Positions 25,407 through 33,925 of a stretch of DNA of 49,545 nt are shown here, one piece after another. The stretch is from Gemmatimonadota bacterium. GTDB taxonomy: Bacteria > Gemmatimonadota > Gemmatimonadetes > Longimicrobiales > RSA9. The position numbers and the translations under genes are program-made. The notes beneath the pieces were generated by a model. That model saw only the letters and a program-made list of their open reading frames with translations, was not told the origin of the DNA and searched no databases. The stretch spans positions 1 through 49,545 of the forward strand of contig JADGGV010000001.1 in NCBI GenBank assembly GCA_019689775.1, in the 5' to 3' direction. How positions within the stretch are numbered: the first letter of the stretch is position 1; every line of letters begins with the position of its first letter.

Positions 25407-27394
25407 TGCGTGCTGCGGCCCACCCGGAGCACCAGGGAGTCCGGCACGCCGGCGCCACGGAGCAGAGGCCGCATCACGTCGGCCTCCGCGGCGCCCGCGA
25501 AGGCGCCGGCGTACACGCGGTAATGGGGCGGGCCCGAGGTGTACGGCACTTCCACGACGTAGGTTGGAATTTTCTTCGTCGCGAGCTGCCGGGATCGAGC
25601 GAGCGCGTCCTCCCGAGCCTCGAACTCGCCCAGAGCGAACGCGAGGCGCGTGGAGCGGATATCGAACGCCGAGGCGCCCGTCTTGATGCCCGCATCGAGG
25701 AGCCGGCGCATCAGGATCGCGGCGCCGGCGCTGTCTGCGACCGGTCCTGCCAGCACCTGGTAGCGGAGCGTTCCAGCCACCAGCACAGGCGAGATGAAGA
25801 ACGTCATGTCCGGCTGCTCCGCCGCCAGCTCCGCCGTCCGCTGCGCGGCCCGGACGTATTCCGGGTACGCCGCGATGGCGACCGAGTACGGGAGCGAGTC
25901 GGTCCGCGGCTCCGGCGGCGGCAACGGCGTCACGGCCGGCGGCGCCGGTGCGGCCGCCGGTTCCGGGCGCGAGACGTACCAGCGTACCGCGAACAGGATC
26001 CCGACGATGGCGGCGGTGCCGACCAGCAGGGCCGCGGTCAGGCGGGCACGGCGGCGCGCCGGGGGGCGCTGGTGGAGCGCAAGGCGCGGCTTCAAGAGCG
26101 GAGGCGCCCCGGTCGCAGCCGGGTCCGGAACCCGGTCGCCCGCGGGCGGCGACGAGGGCTCGGCGCCCGGCGTCGCATCGGGGTGAGCGACGACGGCGTC
26201 CGCGGCCTCCCCGCGAGCCGCCTCCGCAGCCGCCTCGCCTGCGGCGCGGACCGCCGGCTCCAGGGCGACCGCCTCCACCACCCCACCGGCGCCCGACGGC
26301 TCGCCGCCGACGGCGGGTTCGCCGGCGCTTCCCCTAACCGGCGACGGCTCCACACCGACGGCCGCCCGCGCCTCGACCCTCTCCTCGGACTCGATCGCCG
26401 GTTCGGCTTCGGCGACACTCGCGGCCTCGGTCGCCTCCTCGGCCCCGGCCGCATTCTCGGCGTCGGTCGCGGCCTCGGCCTCGGTCGGCGCCTCCACGTC
26501 GATCACATCCGCCGCGCCAGTCGCGTCCGCCACACCGGCCGCGGCCGCGGCGTCGAACGCCTGCTCGGCGGCGAGCGCCTCGATCGGGCGGCGAGATTCT
26601 GCGCCCCGGTCGGCATCCTCCGCGCCGATCTCCTCGTCGACGCGTGTCGCCGCCGCCGTCACGCCCACGTCCTCCGTCCGAGCAGCGTCACCCGCGACGG
26701 CGACCCCGTCCTGCGCCGTCGCGCGCTCGGCCTCCTCCGCCGACGAGGCCAGCTCGGCGCCGGCGGCGGCCAGCGGCTCCGCTGCCGCCGTATCGGCCGT
26801 GTCGCCCTCCGCAACGGCGGACTTCGGCGCGAGCACCGCGAGGATGGCGGCATCCTCCGGCAGCACGGCGTCCACTGCGTCCGTATCCCCCGGCGGCGCC
26901 AGGACGATCGTGCTCGCGATCCGCCCGGCCAGCCCGGTCAGCCCGGGCACCGACGCCGGGGTGTAGACCAGCAGGCTGGTCCCGGTGCGAAACGCATCGG
27001 CGATCAGCTGCCGCCACCGCGGATGGCCGAGCACCTCCGTCGCGGCGGCCGGCGCCACCCCCGCCGGCAGATACTCGAAGGCATGGCCGTCGGGGCGGCG
27101 CAGGAGGTGCGTCAACGAGGCGCCGAACAGAAAGAGGTCGACGGCCCCCTCGTCGCCGACGATCGAGAGAACCGAATCCAGCTCGGCGTCGCCGATCGAC
27201 AGGTCGGCGAGCACGACCCGTCGGCCGCCTTGCGCCCAATCGTCCGCCAGCGCCACCGCCGCGCGCGCGGCCCAACCGGTGGCGCGCGCCGCCGGCCCCG
27301 CGACGAGGAGCACGACCGGCGTCACCGCGCCCACCTGCGACAGCAGGGCGCGCAGCTCCGACGGTCGCTCCGCGGAGTCGGGCTCCAGCGCCAT
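25403..27394 (-). CDS. ParA/MinD-like domain fused through a membrane helix to SPOR repeats
   Basis: This protein of about 663 aa has three parts. The N-terminal ~190 residues look like a MinD/ParA-type ATPase fold: VVLLVAGPAARATGWAARAA in the P-loop place, GGRRVVLADLSIGDAELDSVL, and a strand IASTIVLAPPGDTD. The Walker A lysine and GK[ST] are missing. A long Ala/Glu/Asp-rich acidic linker follows. Then comes a membrane helix, LTAALLVGTAAIVGILFAV, and a periplasmic part with two SPOR-like units (YSVAIAAYPEYVRAAQRTAE and the region ending PHYRVYAGAFAGAAEA). SPOR domains bind denuded septal peptidoglycan. ATG at 27421 is an alternative start. It shares an ATGA overlap with smc. Confidence 0.8.
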   Translation of the reverse strand: MALEPDSAERPSELRALLSQVGAVTPVVLLVAGPAARATGWAARAAVALADDWAQGGRRVVLADLSIGDAELDSVLSIVGDEGAVDLFLFGASLTHLLRRPDGHAFEYLPAGVAPAAATEVLGHPRWRQLIADAFRTGTSLLVYTPASVPGLTGLAGRIASTIVLAPPGDTDAVDAVLPEDAAILAVLAPKSAVAEGDTADTAAAEPLAAAGAELASSAEEAERATAQDGVAVAGDAARTEDVGVTAAATRVDEEIGAEDADRGAESRRPIEALAAEQAFDAAAAAGVADATGAADVIDVEAPTEAEAATDAENAAGAEEATEAASVAEAEPAIESEERVEARAAVGVEPSPVRGSAGEPAVGGEPSGAGGVVEAVALEPAVRAAGEAAAEAARGEAADAVVAHPDATPGAEPSSPPAGDRVPDPAATGAPPLLKPRLALHQRPPARRRARLTAALLVGTAAIVGILFAVRWYVSRPEPAAAPAPPAVTPLPPPEPRTDSLPYSVAIAAYPEYVRAAQRTAELAAEQPDMTFFISPVLVAGTLRYQVLAGPVADSAGAAILMRRLLDAGIKTGASAFDIRSTRLAFALGEFEAREDALARSRQLATKKIPTYVVEVPYTSGPPHYRVYAGAFAGAAEADVMRPLLRGAGVPDSLVLRVGRSTQ

Positions 27395-27494
27395 CGCGGT
27401 CGGCCAAACGCGCAGGCTCATTCGGGGGCATCCAGGTTCACGGCCCAGCGAGTCCCATCACCGGGCTGGTCTGCGTACGCTCGGGGATCGTCGA

Positions 27495-27523
27495 ATGATA
27501 AACCGGGCGCCCGGGCAAAGCAA
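27495..27523 (-). promoter_or_regulatory. Candidate promoter for the SPOR-smc-protease-MBL operon
   Basis: TTGCTT (27518-27523) and TATCAT (27495-27500) are 17 bp apart on the minus strand. They sit immediately after the terminator of the upstream gene, and about 100 bases before the SPOR gene start. Confidence 0.45.
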
Positions 27524-27556
27524 AAACCCCATGGGGCGCGGGGGCTCCCCCGGGTT
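27522..27556 (-). terminator. Probable intrinsic terminator after the barrel-fusion gene
   Basis: On the minus strand a GC-rich region with the self-complementary segments GGGGGAGCCCCC and CCCCATGGGG (27527-27536) is followed by five Ts (27522-27526). It lies 16-50 bases beyond the stop of the 1110-aa gene. Confidence 0.55.
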
Positions 27557-27572
27557 GCCGGCCCCGTCGCGC

Positions 27573-30500
27573 TCAGAACGACGGGCCGAAGGAGATGGAG
27601 AATACGCCGCGGCGGCCGGGTCGGTTCATCGGGATCGCGTAGTCCAGCCGAAGCACCGTGTAGAAGACGTTCATTCGCAGCCCGATCCCGTAACTGAAGA
27701 GCGGCTGCCGGTACAGCAGCGGATCCTGTCCGGGTTCGCGTCGCCAGACCACGTGGACCGGCAAGCGGTTCTCCGGCGCGCACCGCAGTTGGGTGAAGTC
27801 GCCGTCGACGCAGACGTTGCGGCTCCACGCGAGTCCGCCGTCGAAGAACGCCACGGCGTCCACGGGCGGGAACGCGCCGAGGAACCCGAGCTGGAGCTCG
27901 GTGATGACCGGGAAGCGCAGCTCGAGGTTCATGAAGGCGGCACTCGAACCGATGAGCTGATCCCGCGCGGGGCACCCCGAGGCGGACGGCGCGCCGTCGG
28001 CGCTCGAACCGGCCCGGCACTCGGCGCCGTCCGGGTCGTACGACCCGCCGTCGTAGCCCCGGATCAGATACGGCCCGCCCCAGTAGAGCGAGAAGCGGTC
28101 GGCGTCGCCGCCGGGGTGCAGCAGCCCGAAGAACTGTGAGGCGAACACGAGCTTCCGCTTGTAGTTGGCGTAGTTGCGGACGTCGATCAGCGCCTCGTTG
28201 AAGTGGAAGTCACCGAGGGTGCGCGAGGCCTGCAAGCGGTAGCGCCGGCCGTAGATCGGCCCGGTCCAGCCGAAGAGCGTGTTGTCGAAGACGAGCGCGG
28301 CGAACGGCTGCACGTAGGCGAACTGCTGGAGCCGCACCGTCCGGTTCACCGGCTCGTTGTCGCTGACGTACAGCCCGCGGTAGAGGATGTCGGTCCTGTA
28401 GTACGTGGCCGTGCCGCCGACCTCCAGGCGACGGAACGGATTGAACGGGTAGCTGATCGTGGCCGCCCCCATGCGCATCACGTCGCGCACGAAGACGTTC
28501 GCGTAGGCCTCCCGCGCGCCGTCGCCGAGGTCCAGGTCGAGGTAGCCGCCGCCGTAGTAGCGGTAGAGCGGGACCTGCTCCACAGCCACCGTCAGGTTGG
28601 CGCGCCGCTTCAGGAAGCTGTAGGCACCCAGGAACTGGGCATCGGAGAGGGACCCGTTGACGTTCCCCGCCAGCAGGATGTTGTGGTTCCCCAGCATGTC
28701 GCTGAGGGCGATGTAGCTCCCGCCGTACACTCCGTTGCCGTAGAAGCCGCCGACCTGCGCGCCGAGCGTCGGCCGCCCCACCATGTCCGGCGTGAACTTC
28801 ACGTGGTAGTCGCTGAGCTGGAAGCTGCCGGTGTCCGGGAGCGCCACAGCGGCGCTGTCCAGGAGCGCGACGATCGACACCGGCCCCGAGAGCGCGGCGC
28901 CCGACGGCGTCGGGCTCAGCGCGCTCGGCCGGAATTCGGCGCCGGCGCGGTAGTACGATGCCGACAGCCGGCGGGGCATCGCCGCCGCCGCGGTGTCGGC
29001 CTCTGCGGAATCCGCCGCTCCCGGCATGCCGGAGGCGTCGTCGCCGCGGCCGGTGCCGGGCGCCCGCGGTGGATCCGCAGCGGGCGAGTGCGCGACACTC
29101 GCCGGCCGCCGATCCGCCGCCGCCAGGACCGCCGGCCTGGGCGCCGCGACGGGGATCCGCGCCAGCTTCCGCGGATCCGCCACCGTGTAGATGTTGTAGC
29201 CCGCCTGCTCGAAGTAGACGAACGCGAGCCGCCCATCCCGGGCCCACGAGAGCACGGGGCTGAGCGGCCCGATCGCGATGATGCCCGAGAGCACGCTGCT
29301 CAGCCGGGACAGCTCGCGCGTCGCCAGATCGTAGAGGTACAGGTCGTTGTTCCCGGTGCGGTCGCTGACCCACAAGAGCTGGCGGCCGTCCGGCGACCAG
29401 ACCGGATTGTGGTTCTTCCCGGTCTCCTGATGCGGCAGCAGCTCGATCCGCCCATCCGACAGGTGGAGCAGCGCGACTCGGTAGTTCCCGTACCGGAGCG
29501 CGTCGAAATCCGTGGCCTCGCCGCGGTCCGTCGTGAAGGCGATCGTCTCGCCGTCCGGCGACCACGCCGGCGTCATGTCCGTGTAGCGATCCGCCGTCAG
29601 GCGGCGAGCGCGGCCATCCAGGTCCGTCACGAACAGATCGGTGATGCCGCCGTCGTTCCCGCTGAAGACGATCCGCGACCCATCCGGCGACCAGCTCGGG
29701 CTCGTCACACCGTTCAGCTTGAAACGCAGCTTCCGTACGATCCGGCGGCGGCGGACATCATAGATGTAGAGGTCGTCCGAGCCGCCCGTCTGCGCGCTGA
29801 ACGCGATGTACCGGCCGTCGGGCGAGAACGACGCCGACGAGTTCATGAACCGAAGCGACTCGAGGTCGCCGCTGCGCTCCGCTGCGATCAGGCGCCGACG
29901 GATCTTCCCCGTCTCCGCATCCGCCAACCACAGGTCGAAGGAGAAGCCCCCCTGCTGCGACAGGAAGACCAGGTTCTTCCCGTCGGGCGAGAGCGCCGGC
30001 GCGAGATACCACGGATCGGTCAGCTTGTCGTGCCGCGTCAGCTTCGCCGCGAAGCGGTCCGGCCGCTGGAAGTCCGCGACCTGCGGCAGGTACGTCGTCC
30101 GGACCTGCGCCAGCCACTCGCGGCTCAGCTCCTCCAACGTCAGGCCGAGCGTCGTGCGGAACGCCCGCTCGAGGCCCATGCGCGGCGTCTTCTGGAGCAG
30201 GATGCCGACCACCTCGTCGCCCCACTTCGCGCCGATGTACTGCCAGAGCGACTGGCCGAAGCGGTAGGACAGATAGTCGTCCCGCTGCGACATCTCGGCG
30301 ATGTCGCGCATGTACCCCGACAGCACGGCGTCCCGCAGCCACGAGACCGTCAGCGGGTCGATCCGGCCGATCGAGAGGTACTCGGCCATGCCCTCCATGA
30401 ACCACAGCGGGAGGCGCTCGCCGAACGGCGAGGCGTCGGGCATCATGCCGCGCCGGAAGAGGATGTCGAACTGGAAGGCATGCACCAGCTCGTGCGTGAG

Positions 30501-30905
30501 CACGTGCTCGAAGTCCGCGTACGAGCCGGTGAAGGGGATGATCATCCGGTTCTTGATCGGCTCGGTCACGCCGCCCGTGCTCTCGTCGAGAAACCCCGCC
30601 AACGCGTTGGTCTGCTGGAAATCGGCGTGCGAGGCGTAGACGATCAGCGGCTTCCGCTCGCGGAACTCGTGCTGAAGAAGGCGAGAGAGCCGGGCGTAGG
30701 ACCGCTCCACCATCCGCGCGGCGTCCAGCGCCGCCACCCGCTCCTGCGGGTAGTAGTAGACGTCGAAGTGCTCCGTCTTGATGATCTTGAAGTCGAACGT
30801 GCGGTACTGGACCTTGTTGCGCCCGAAGTACTGCGCCCGTGCGGGCGTGGCGGAGACCGCGGCGAGAACGCCGACCAACGCGGAAATGGCGAGCCGGCGG
30901 TGCAT
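27573..30905 (-). CDS. Outer-membrane fusion protein: metallopeptidase-like domain, TolB-type propeller, BamA/Omp85-like barrel
   Basis: The 1110-aa protein has a signal peptide (residues 1-24, cut after ARA). Residues about 35-260 form a gluzincin-like domain with HELVH at 138-142 and a downstream glutamate in WFMEGMAEYLS (about E171), the zinc pattern of peptidase-MA proteins. Residues about 280-590 hold TolB/PD40 repeats (SPDGKNLVFLS, SPDGRYIAFSA, SPDGSRIVFSG, SPDGETIAFTT, SPDGRQLLWVS). The C-terminal ~400 residues are strand-rich, with a final FSISFGPSF ending in Phe, as expected for a BAM-inserted beta barrel of the surface-antigen D15 type. A 90-residue low-complexity linker separates propeller and barrel. 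The function is unknown; surface protease or envelope-biogenesis factor is possible. Confidence 0.85.
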   Translation of the reverse strand: MHRRLAISALVGVLAAVSATPARAQYFGRNKVQYRTFDFKIIKTEHFDVYYYPQERVAALDAARMVERSYARLSRLLQHEFRERKPLIVYASHADFQQTNALAGFLDESTGGVTEPIKNRMIIPFTGSYADFEHVLTHELVHAFQFDILFRRGMMPDASPFGERLPLWFMEGMAEYLSIGRIDPLTVSWLRDAVLSGYMRDIAEMSQRDDYLSYRFGQSLWQYIGAKWGDEVVGILLQKTPRMGLERAFRTTLGLTLEELSREWLAQVRTTYLPQVADFQRPDRFAAKLTRHDKLTDPWYLAPALSPDGKNLVFLSQQGGFSFDLWLADAETGKIRRRLIAAERSGDLESLRFMNSSASFSPDGRYIAFSAQTGGSDDLYIYDVRRRRIVRKLRFKLNGVTSPSWSPDGSRIVFSGNDGGITDLFVTDLDGRARRLTADRYTDMTPAWSPDGETIAFTTDRGEATDFDALRYGNYRVALLHLSDGRIELLPHQETGKNHNPVWSPDGRQLLWVSDRTGNNDLYLYDLATRELSRLSSVLSGIIAIGPLSPVLSWARDGRLAFVYFEQAGYNIYTVADPRKLARIPVAAPRPAVLAAADRRPASVAHSPAADPPRAPGTGRGDDASGMPGAADSAEADTAAAAMPRRLSASYYRAGAEFRPSALSPTPSGAALSGPVSIVALLDSAAVALPDTGSFQLSDYHVKFTPDMVGRPTLGAQVGGFYGNGVYGGSYIALSDMLGNHNILLAGNVNGSLSDAQFLGAYSFLKRRANLTVAVEQVPLYRYYGGGYLDLDLGDGAREAYANVFVRDVMRMGAATISYPFNPFRRLEVGGTATYYRTDILYRGLYVSDNEPVNRTVRLQQFAYVQPFAALVFDNTLFGWTGPIYGRRYRLQASRTLGDFHFNEALIDVRNYANYKRKLVFASQFFGLLHPGGDADRFSLYWGGPYLIRGYDGGSYDPDGAECRAGSSADGAPSASGCPARDQLIGSSAAFMNLELRFPVITELQLGFLGAFPPVDAVAFFDGGLAWSRNVCVDGDFTQLRCAPENRLPVHVVWRREPGQDPLLYRQPLFSYGIGLRMNVFYTVLRLDYAIPMNRPGRRGVFSISFGPSF

Positions 30906-30911
30906 GCGGGG

Positions 30912-31337
30912 CTACCCGGCGACCGGGTAGGCAGGAGCATCACCCCAGAGCTGCTCCAACCGATAGAACTCGCGGGCGCTGGGGTGGAAGATGTGGATGA
31001 CGAAGTCGATGAAGTCGAGCAGGACCCAGTAGCCCCCCCGCAGCCCCTCGACGTGGTCCGCGCGGACGCCGGCGCCGTCGAGCTCCTCCATGATGTGCTC
31101 CGCGATGGCGCGCACGTGGATGTCCGACGTCCCCGTCACGATCAGGAAGAAGTCGGTGGCGTCGGAGACCGGGCGCAGATCCAGCAGCACCAGATCGCGC
31201 CCCTTCCGCTCGAGGGCCAGCTCGATGGCCTCCGCCAGCTCGGCAGGGATGTCGGGCAGCTCCGCCAAAAGCTCAGGGAAGCGCATGGCGGGCGCCGCCA
31301 CGGGGGACTCGGGTGACGGGCGGTCGGTTGTCGGCAT
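30912..31337 (-). CDS. rsfS: Ribosomal silencing factor RsfS
   Basis: The 141-aa protein binds ribosomal protein uL14 and blocks subunit joining in starved cells. The core is complete: AIELALERKGRDLVLLDLR, then ATDFFLIVTGTSDIHVRAIA, then GYWVLLDFIDFVIHIFHPSAREFYRLEQLWGDA. The N-terminal ~18 residues are proline/serine-rich, so ATG at 31286 is a possible alternative start. It is 6 bases upstream of the barrel-fusion gene and may be co-transcribed with it. No nadD is adjacent, unlike in many bacteria. Confidence 0.95.
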   Translation of the reverse strand: MPTTDRPSPESPVAAPAMRFPELLAELPDIPAELAEAIELALERKGRDLVLLDLRPVSDATDFFLIVTGTSDIHVRAIAEHIMEELDGAGVRADHVEGLRGGYWVLLDFIDFVIHIFHPSAREFYRLEQLWGDAPAYPVAG

Positions 31338-31478
31338 TCGGTACAGTTCCAGATCGAGAAGAACGGTTCCCCACGGGCCTCGCGCCGCCGCGCCGGGGCT
31401 CGTTACCGTCGGCGCGGGTGCAGCATTCAGGCCAGGATGGGTCGGGGAGTCGGTGTCGGATTCGTCTACTATAACGCC

Positions 31479-31523
31479 CCACCCCCCGCACGCACGACAT
31501 TATCGCCGCGCGACGGGGGGTGG
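31479..31523. repeat. Perfect 10-bp inverted repeat between rplI and rsfS
   Basis: CCACCCCCCG (31479-31488) and CGGGGGGTGG (31514-31523) are exact complements separated by 25 bases. Immediately beyond, a -10-like TATAGT lies on the minus strand (31468-31473), but no matching -35 is clear. It may be an attenuator or terminator after rplI or an operator before rsfS. The rest of the 219-bp gap (31338-31556) shows no gene. Confidence 0.5.
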
Positions 31524-31556
31524 ACGATTTCGACCTCGAGGCCAGGGTCCGTGGGA

Positions 31557-32024
31557 CTATTCGCCCTTGATCACCCAGACCTTGATCTCGGGCTTCACAT
31601 CCGCGTGGAGCCGCACCGGGACCGAGTACACCCCCAGCGCCTTGATCGGCTCCTCCAGCTCGACCTGGCGCCGGTCCACCTCGAAGTCCAGCGTCCCCAA
31701 CCCGTTCAGCCGGTCGGTGATGTCCGCCGACGTGATCGAGCCGAAGAGCTTCCCTTCCTCGCCGGCGCGCGCATTGAACGTCAGCGACACGCCCTCGAGC
31801 TGCGAGGCCCGGCGCCGCGCCTCCAGGTAGTCGCGCTTCGCCCGCGCCTCCGCGCGCCGGCGCTCCTCCTCCAACTGCCGCATGTTCGCCGCCGTCGCCT
31901 CGAACGCCAGCGACTTCGGGAGCAGGTAGTTGCGCGCGTACCCGGGCTTCACGGCCACCACCTCCCCCTCTTTCCCGAGCGCGGGCACGTCCTGACGCAG
32001 GATGACCCTCACGTTCTTCGACAT
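31557..32024 (-). CDS. rplI: 50S ribosomal protein L9
   Basis: This 155-aa protein has the N-terminal L9 domain VRVILRQDVPALGKEGEVVAVKPGYARNYLLPKSLAFEAT. A long connecting helix rich in Glu/Arg follows, and the C-terminal domain contains GKLFGSITSADITDRL. It ends the rpsF-rpsR-DUF2232-rplI cluster, 12 bases after the DUF2232 gene. The length is typical (about 150 aa). Confidence 0.97.
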   Translation of the reverse strand: MSKNVRVILRQDVPALGKEGEVVAVKPGYARNYLLPKSLAFEATAANMRQLEEERRRAEARAKRDYLEARRRASQLEGVSLTFNARAGEEGKLFGSITSADITDRLNGLGTLDFEVDRRQVELEEPIKALGVYSVPVRLHADVKPEIKVWVIKGE

Positions 32025-32036
32025 GGTCTCACTCCC

Positions 32037-32954
32037 TCAAGCATTCGGACCCAGCGACGCACGCCGCGCCCGCAGGTCCAGCCAGGTATCCGTCAACCCC
32101 ACCAGAACGGTGGCCACCATCACCAGCGGCGGAATCAGCAACGTCGCCAGCGCCGCCAGGAACACGCCGCCCACGCCCGGCGTGCCCAGCACCGCCAGCA
32201 GCACTGCCACGCCCCGCAGCGCGTACAGCGCGCCCATGAACGCCATCAGGTTCGCCCCGGCCCGCACCAGCGCCGGACTCGACAACGGCAGCACCATCAG
32301 GACGATGCCGGCGATCAGCAGCCAGACCAGCTCGTCCCGGAACCGGAACTCCCGCAGCGGCCGCAGCCCGTCCGCCCCACGCCGCGCCAGCGACCACGCG
32401 ATCGCCAGCCCCGACACCGAGGCCAGGCCCAGCAGGGCCGGATGCAGAAGCGCCTGGAGCTCCGCGGCCCGCGAGAAGTCCGCCGCCAGCTCCGTGACGG
32501 CCTCGAGGCCCGCGCCCCGCCAGACGGACACCACGGCCGCGACGGCATCGTAGAACTGCCGCCCTACGGTCCAGTCCGCCGCGGCCCACCCGCCCCGCCG
32601 GAGCGACAGCAGGAGCGCCGCCGAGACGAACGCACCGGCCACCGCCCCGAGCGCCCGGGAGAGGAACGGCGACCGCGGCAAGAGCAGCACGAGCAGCACG
32701 AACCAGGCGCCCACGAGGAGCGCCCAGCCGCGAATCAGCAACGGGAAGGCCCCCTGCCCGGCGCCCACGAGCGCCAGGGCCAGGACCGCGACGCCCGCCA
32801 CGGCGCGCCCGACCCGGAACGGCGGAAGCGCCAGCAACAACAGGCCGAGCGGCGCCAGGATCAGCAGAACCGGCTCGCCGGGCGCCCAGAGCGTCAGGGT
32901 CGCCGCCGTCAGGGCCAGGATCGCGCCGAGTCCGTCGCGGCCCGTCCGCGTCAC
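32037..32954 (-). CDS. DUF2232 multi-pass membrane protein (YybS-like)
   Basis: The 305-aa protein has about eight hydrophobic helices. The conserved-looking C-terminal block is REFRFRDELVWLLIAGIVLM, followed by NLMAFMGALYALRGVAVLLAVL. It lies between rpsR and rplI, as the YybS/DUF2232 proteins do in many bacteria, and that position supports the call. The function is unknown. The GTG start at 32954 is 4 bases after the rpsR stop, so translation may be coupled. Confidence 0.85.
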   Translation of the reverse strand: MTRTGRDGLGAILALTAATLTLWAPGEPVLLILAPLGLLLLALPPFRVGRAVAGVAVLALALVGAGQGAFPLLIRGWALLVGAWFVLLVLLLPRSPFLSRALGAVAGAFVSAALLLSLRRGGWAAADWTVGRQFYDAVAAVVSVWRGAGLEAVTELAADFSRAAELQALLHPALLGLASVSGLAIAWSLARRGADGLRPLREFRFRDELVWLLIAGIVLMVLPLSSPALVRAGANLMAFMGALYALRGVAVLLAVLGTPGVGGVFLAALATLLIPPLVMVATVLVGLTDTWLDLRARRASLGPNA

Positions 32955-32958
32955 GCGA

Positions 32959-33180
32959 TCAGTCCGCGTACCGCCTCACGTACGGCAGGAGCGCCAGGTA
33001 ACGGGCCCGCTTGACCGCGGTCCCGAGCTGACGCTGATGCCGCGCACACATCCCCGTCATCCGCCGGGCGAGGATCTTCCCCTGCTCGGTCACGAAACGG
33101 CCGAGCGTCTTCTCGTCCTTGTAGTTGATCAGCCGGATGCCGTTCTCGCACATCGGGCAGTTCTTCGCGGCGCGACGCAT
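32959..33180 (-). CDS. rpsR: 30S ribosomal protein S18
   Basis: The 73-aa protein has the conserved INYKDEKTLGRFVTEQGKILARR and CARHQRQLGTAVKRARYLALLPY. It also has CPMCE at the N-terminus plus the later cysteine and histidine, the zinc-binding (C+) form. It lies one base from rpsF, with which it forms the S6:S18 heterodimer on the 30S platform. Confidence 0.97.
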   Translation of the reverse strand: MRRAAKNCPMCENGIRLINYKDEKTLGRFVTEQGKILARRMTGMCARHQRQLGTAVKRARYLALLPYVRRYAD

Positions 33181-33181
33181 C

Positions 33182-33544
33182 TCACTCCTCCTCTTCGTCC
33201 TCGTCGTCCTCGCTCCGCGGCTCGCGCGTCGCGATCGACATCGGCGCCGTCGGCTCCCCCTCGTGCAGCACCACGAGGTAGCGCAACAACTCCTCGTCCA
33301 GCTTCAGCACCCGCTCGAACTCCGGCAGCGCCTCCGTCTCGGCGCGCGCCTGCACGACGACGTAGTAGCCGTTCGTCTTCTTGGCGATCGGATACGCGAG
33401 CTGCCGGCGCCCCCACTGGTCGACGGCCGTCACCTCGCCGCCGCCGCTCGTCAGCAGGCCGTTGTAACGCTCGAGCTTCTCGTTGATGCGCTCCTCGGGG
33501 AGCGCGGAATCGAAGATGTAGACGACCTCGTAGTCTCGGACCAA
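33182..33544 (-). CDS. rpsF: 30S ribosomal protein S6
   Basis: The 120-aa protein has DYEVVYIFDSALPEE at the start, WGRRQLAYPIAKKTNGYYVV in the middle and an acidic tail (SEDDEDEEEE) as in many S6 proteins. I chose TTG at 33544, preceded by AGGAGG at a 5-6 base spacing. The only in-frame ATG (33601) would add a 19-residue non-homologous extension and place the ribosome-binding site inside the gene. The promoter is at 33605-33633. It may be autoregulated by the S6:S18 complex binding its leader. Confidence 0.93.
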   Translation of the reverse strand: MVRDYEVVYIFDSALPEERINEKLERYNGLLTSGGGEVTAVDQWGRRQLAYPIAKKTNGYYVVVQARAETEALPEFERVLKLDEELLRYLVVLHEGEPTAPMSIATREPRSEDDEDEEEE

Positions 33545-33604
33545 TGCACCCTCCTCTGGTCTGATGGCCGGGGCCGGACGGCCGCGGCAGGAGTAAAGCA
33601 AGGT

Positions 33605-33633
33605 AGTATAGCGGGAATCCCGTCAGCGGTCCA
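33605..33633 (-). promoter_or_regulatory. Promoter of the rpsF-rpsR-rplI operon
   Basis: TGGACC (33628-33633) and TATACT (33605-33610) are 17 bp apart on the minus strand. The start is about 33598 and the leader about 55 bases, with a GC-rich stem candidate (GGCCG...CGGCC) before AGGAGG. It also lies past the end of the respiratory gene run, so the two units are transcribed separately from here. Confidence 0.65.
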
Positions 33634-33673
33634 GGCCCCGGGCGGGACGGACGGCCGCGCGCGGCGCCGCCGC

Positions 33674-33898
33674 CTACGGGCGCGGACGGACGGGGCGACC
33701 GGGTGGCAGCTTGAGGAAGCTGCGGAGCCGGCGCAGGTAGACGGCGAGCAGGAGTGCAACCACCGCGGAGGCGGCCGCGGCGACGAGGGAGGCCGCCGCG
33801 CGGTCGGCGAGGAAGGCCCGGACCTCCCACACCGCAAACGCGAGGAAAAAGGCGATCGCGCTGGCGATGAGCACGCGATGGAACGGCACGAGGGACAT
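33674..33898 (-). CDS. Small two-helix membrane protein
   Basis: The 74-aa protein has two hydrophobic helices (VLIASAIAFFLAFAVWEV and LVAAAASAVVALLLAVYL) and a basic, proline-rich C-terminus (RRLRSFLKLPPGRPVRPRP). I do not recognise a family. It is the last gene of the minus-strand respiratory run, 27 bases after the duplicated membrane protein. A role as a small oxidase or membrane accessory protein is only suggested by position. Confidence 0.6.
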   Translation of the reverse strand: MSLVPFHRVLIASAIAFFLAFAVWEVRAFLADRAAASLVAAAASAVVALLLAVYLRRLRSFLKLPPGRPVRPRP

Positions 33899-33925
33899 GG
33901 GCCGATTCGCTCCGTGGTGGGGCCG

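Noticed and set aside
28203..31316. 1037-codon open frame on the plus strand
   Set aside because: Antisense to the protease-propeller-barrel and rsfS genes; Arg/Glu/Val-rich composition typical of GC-rich antisense frames and no domain pattern.
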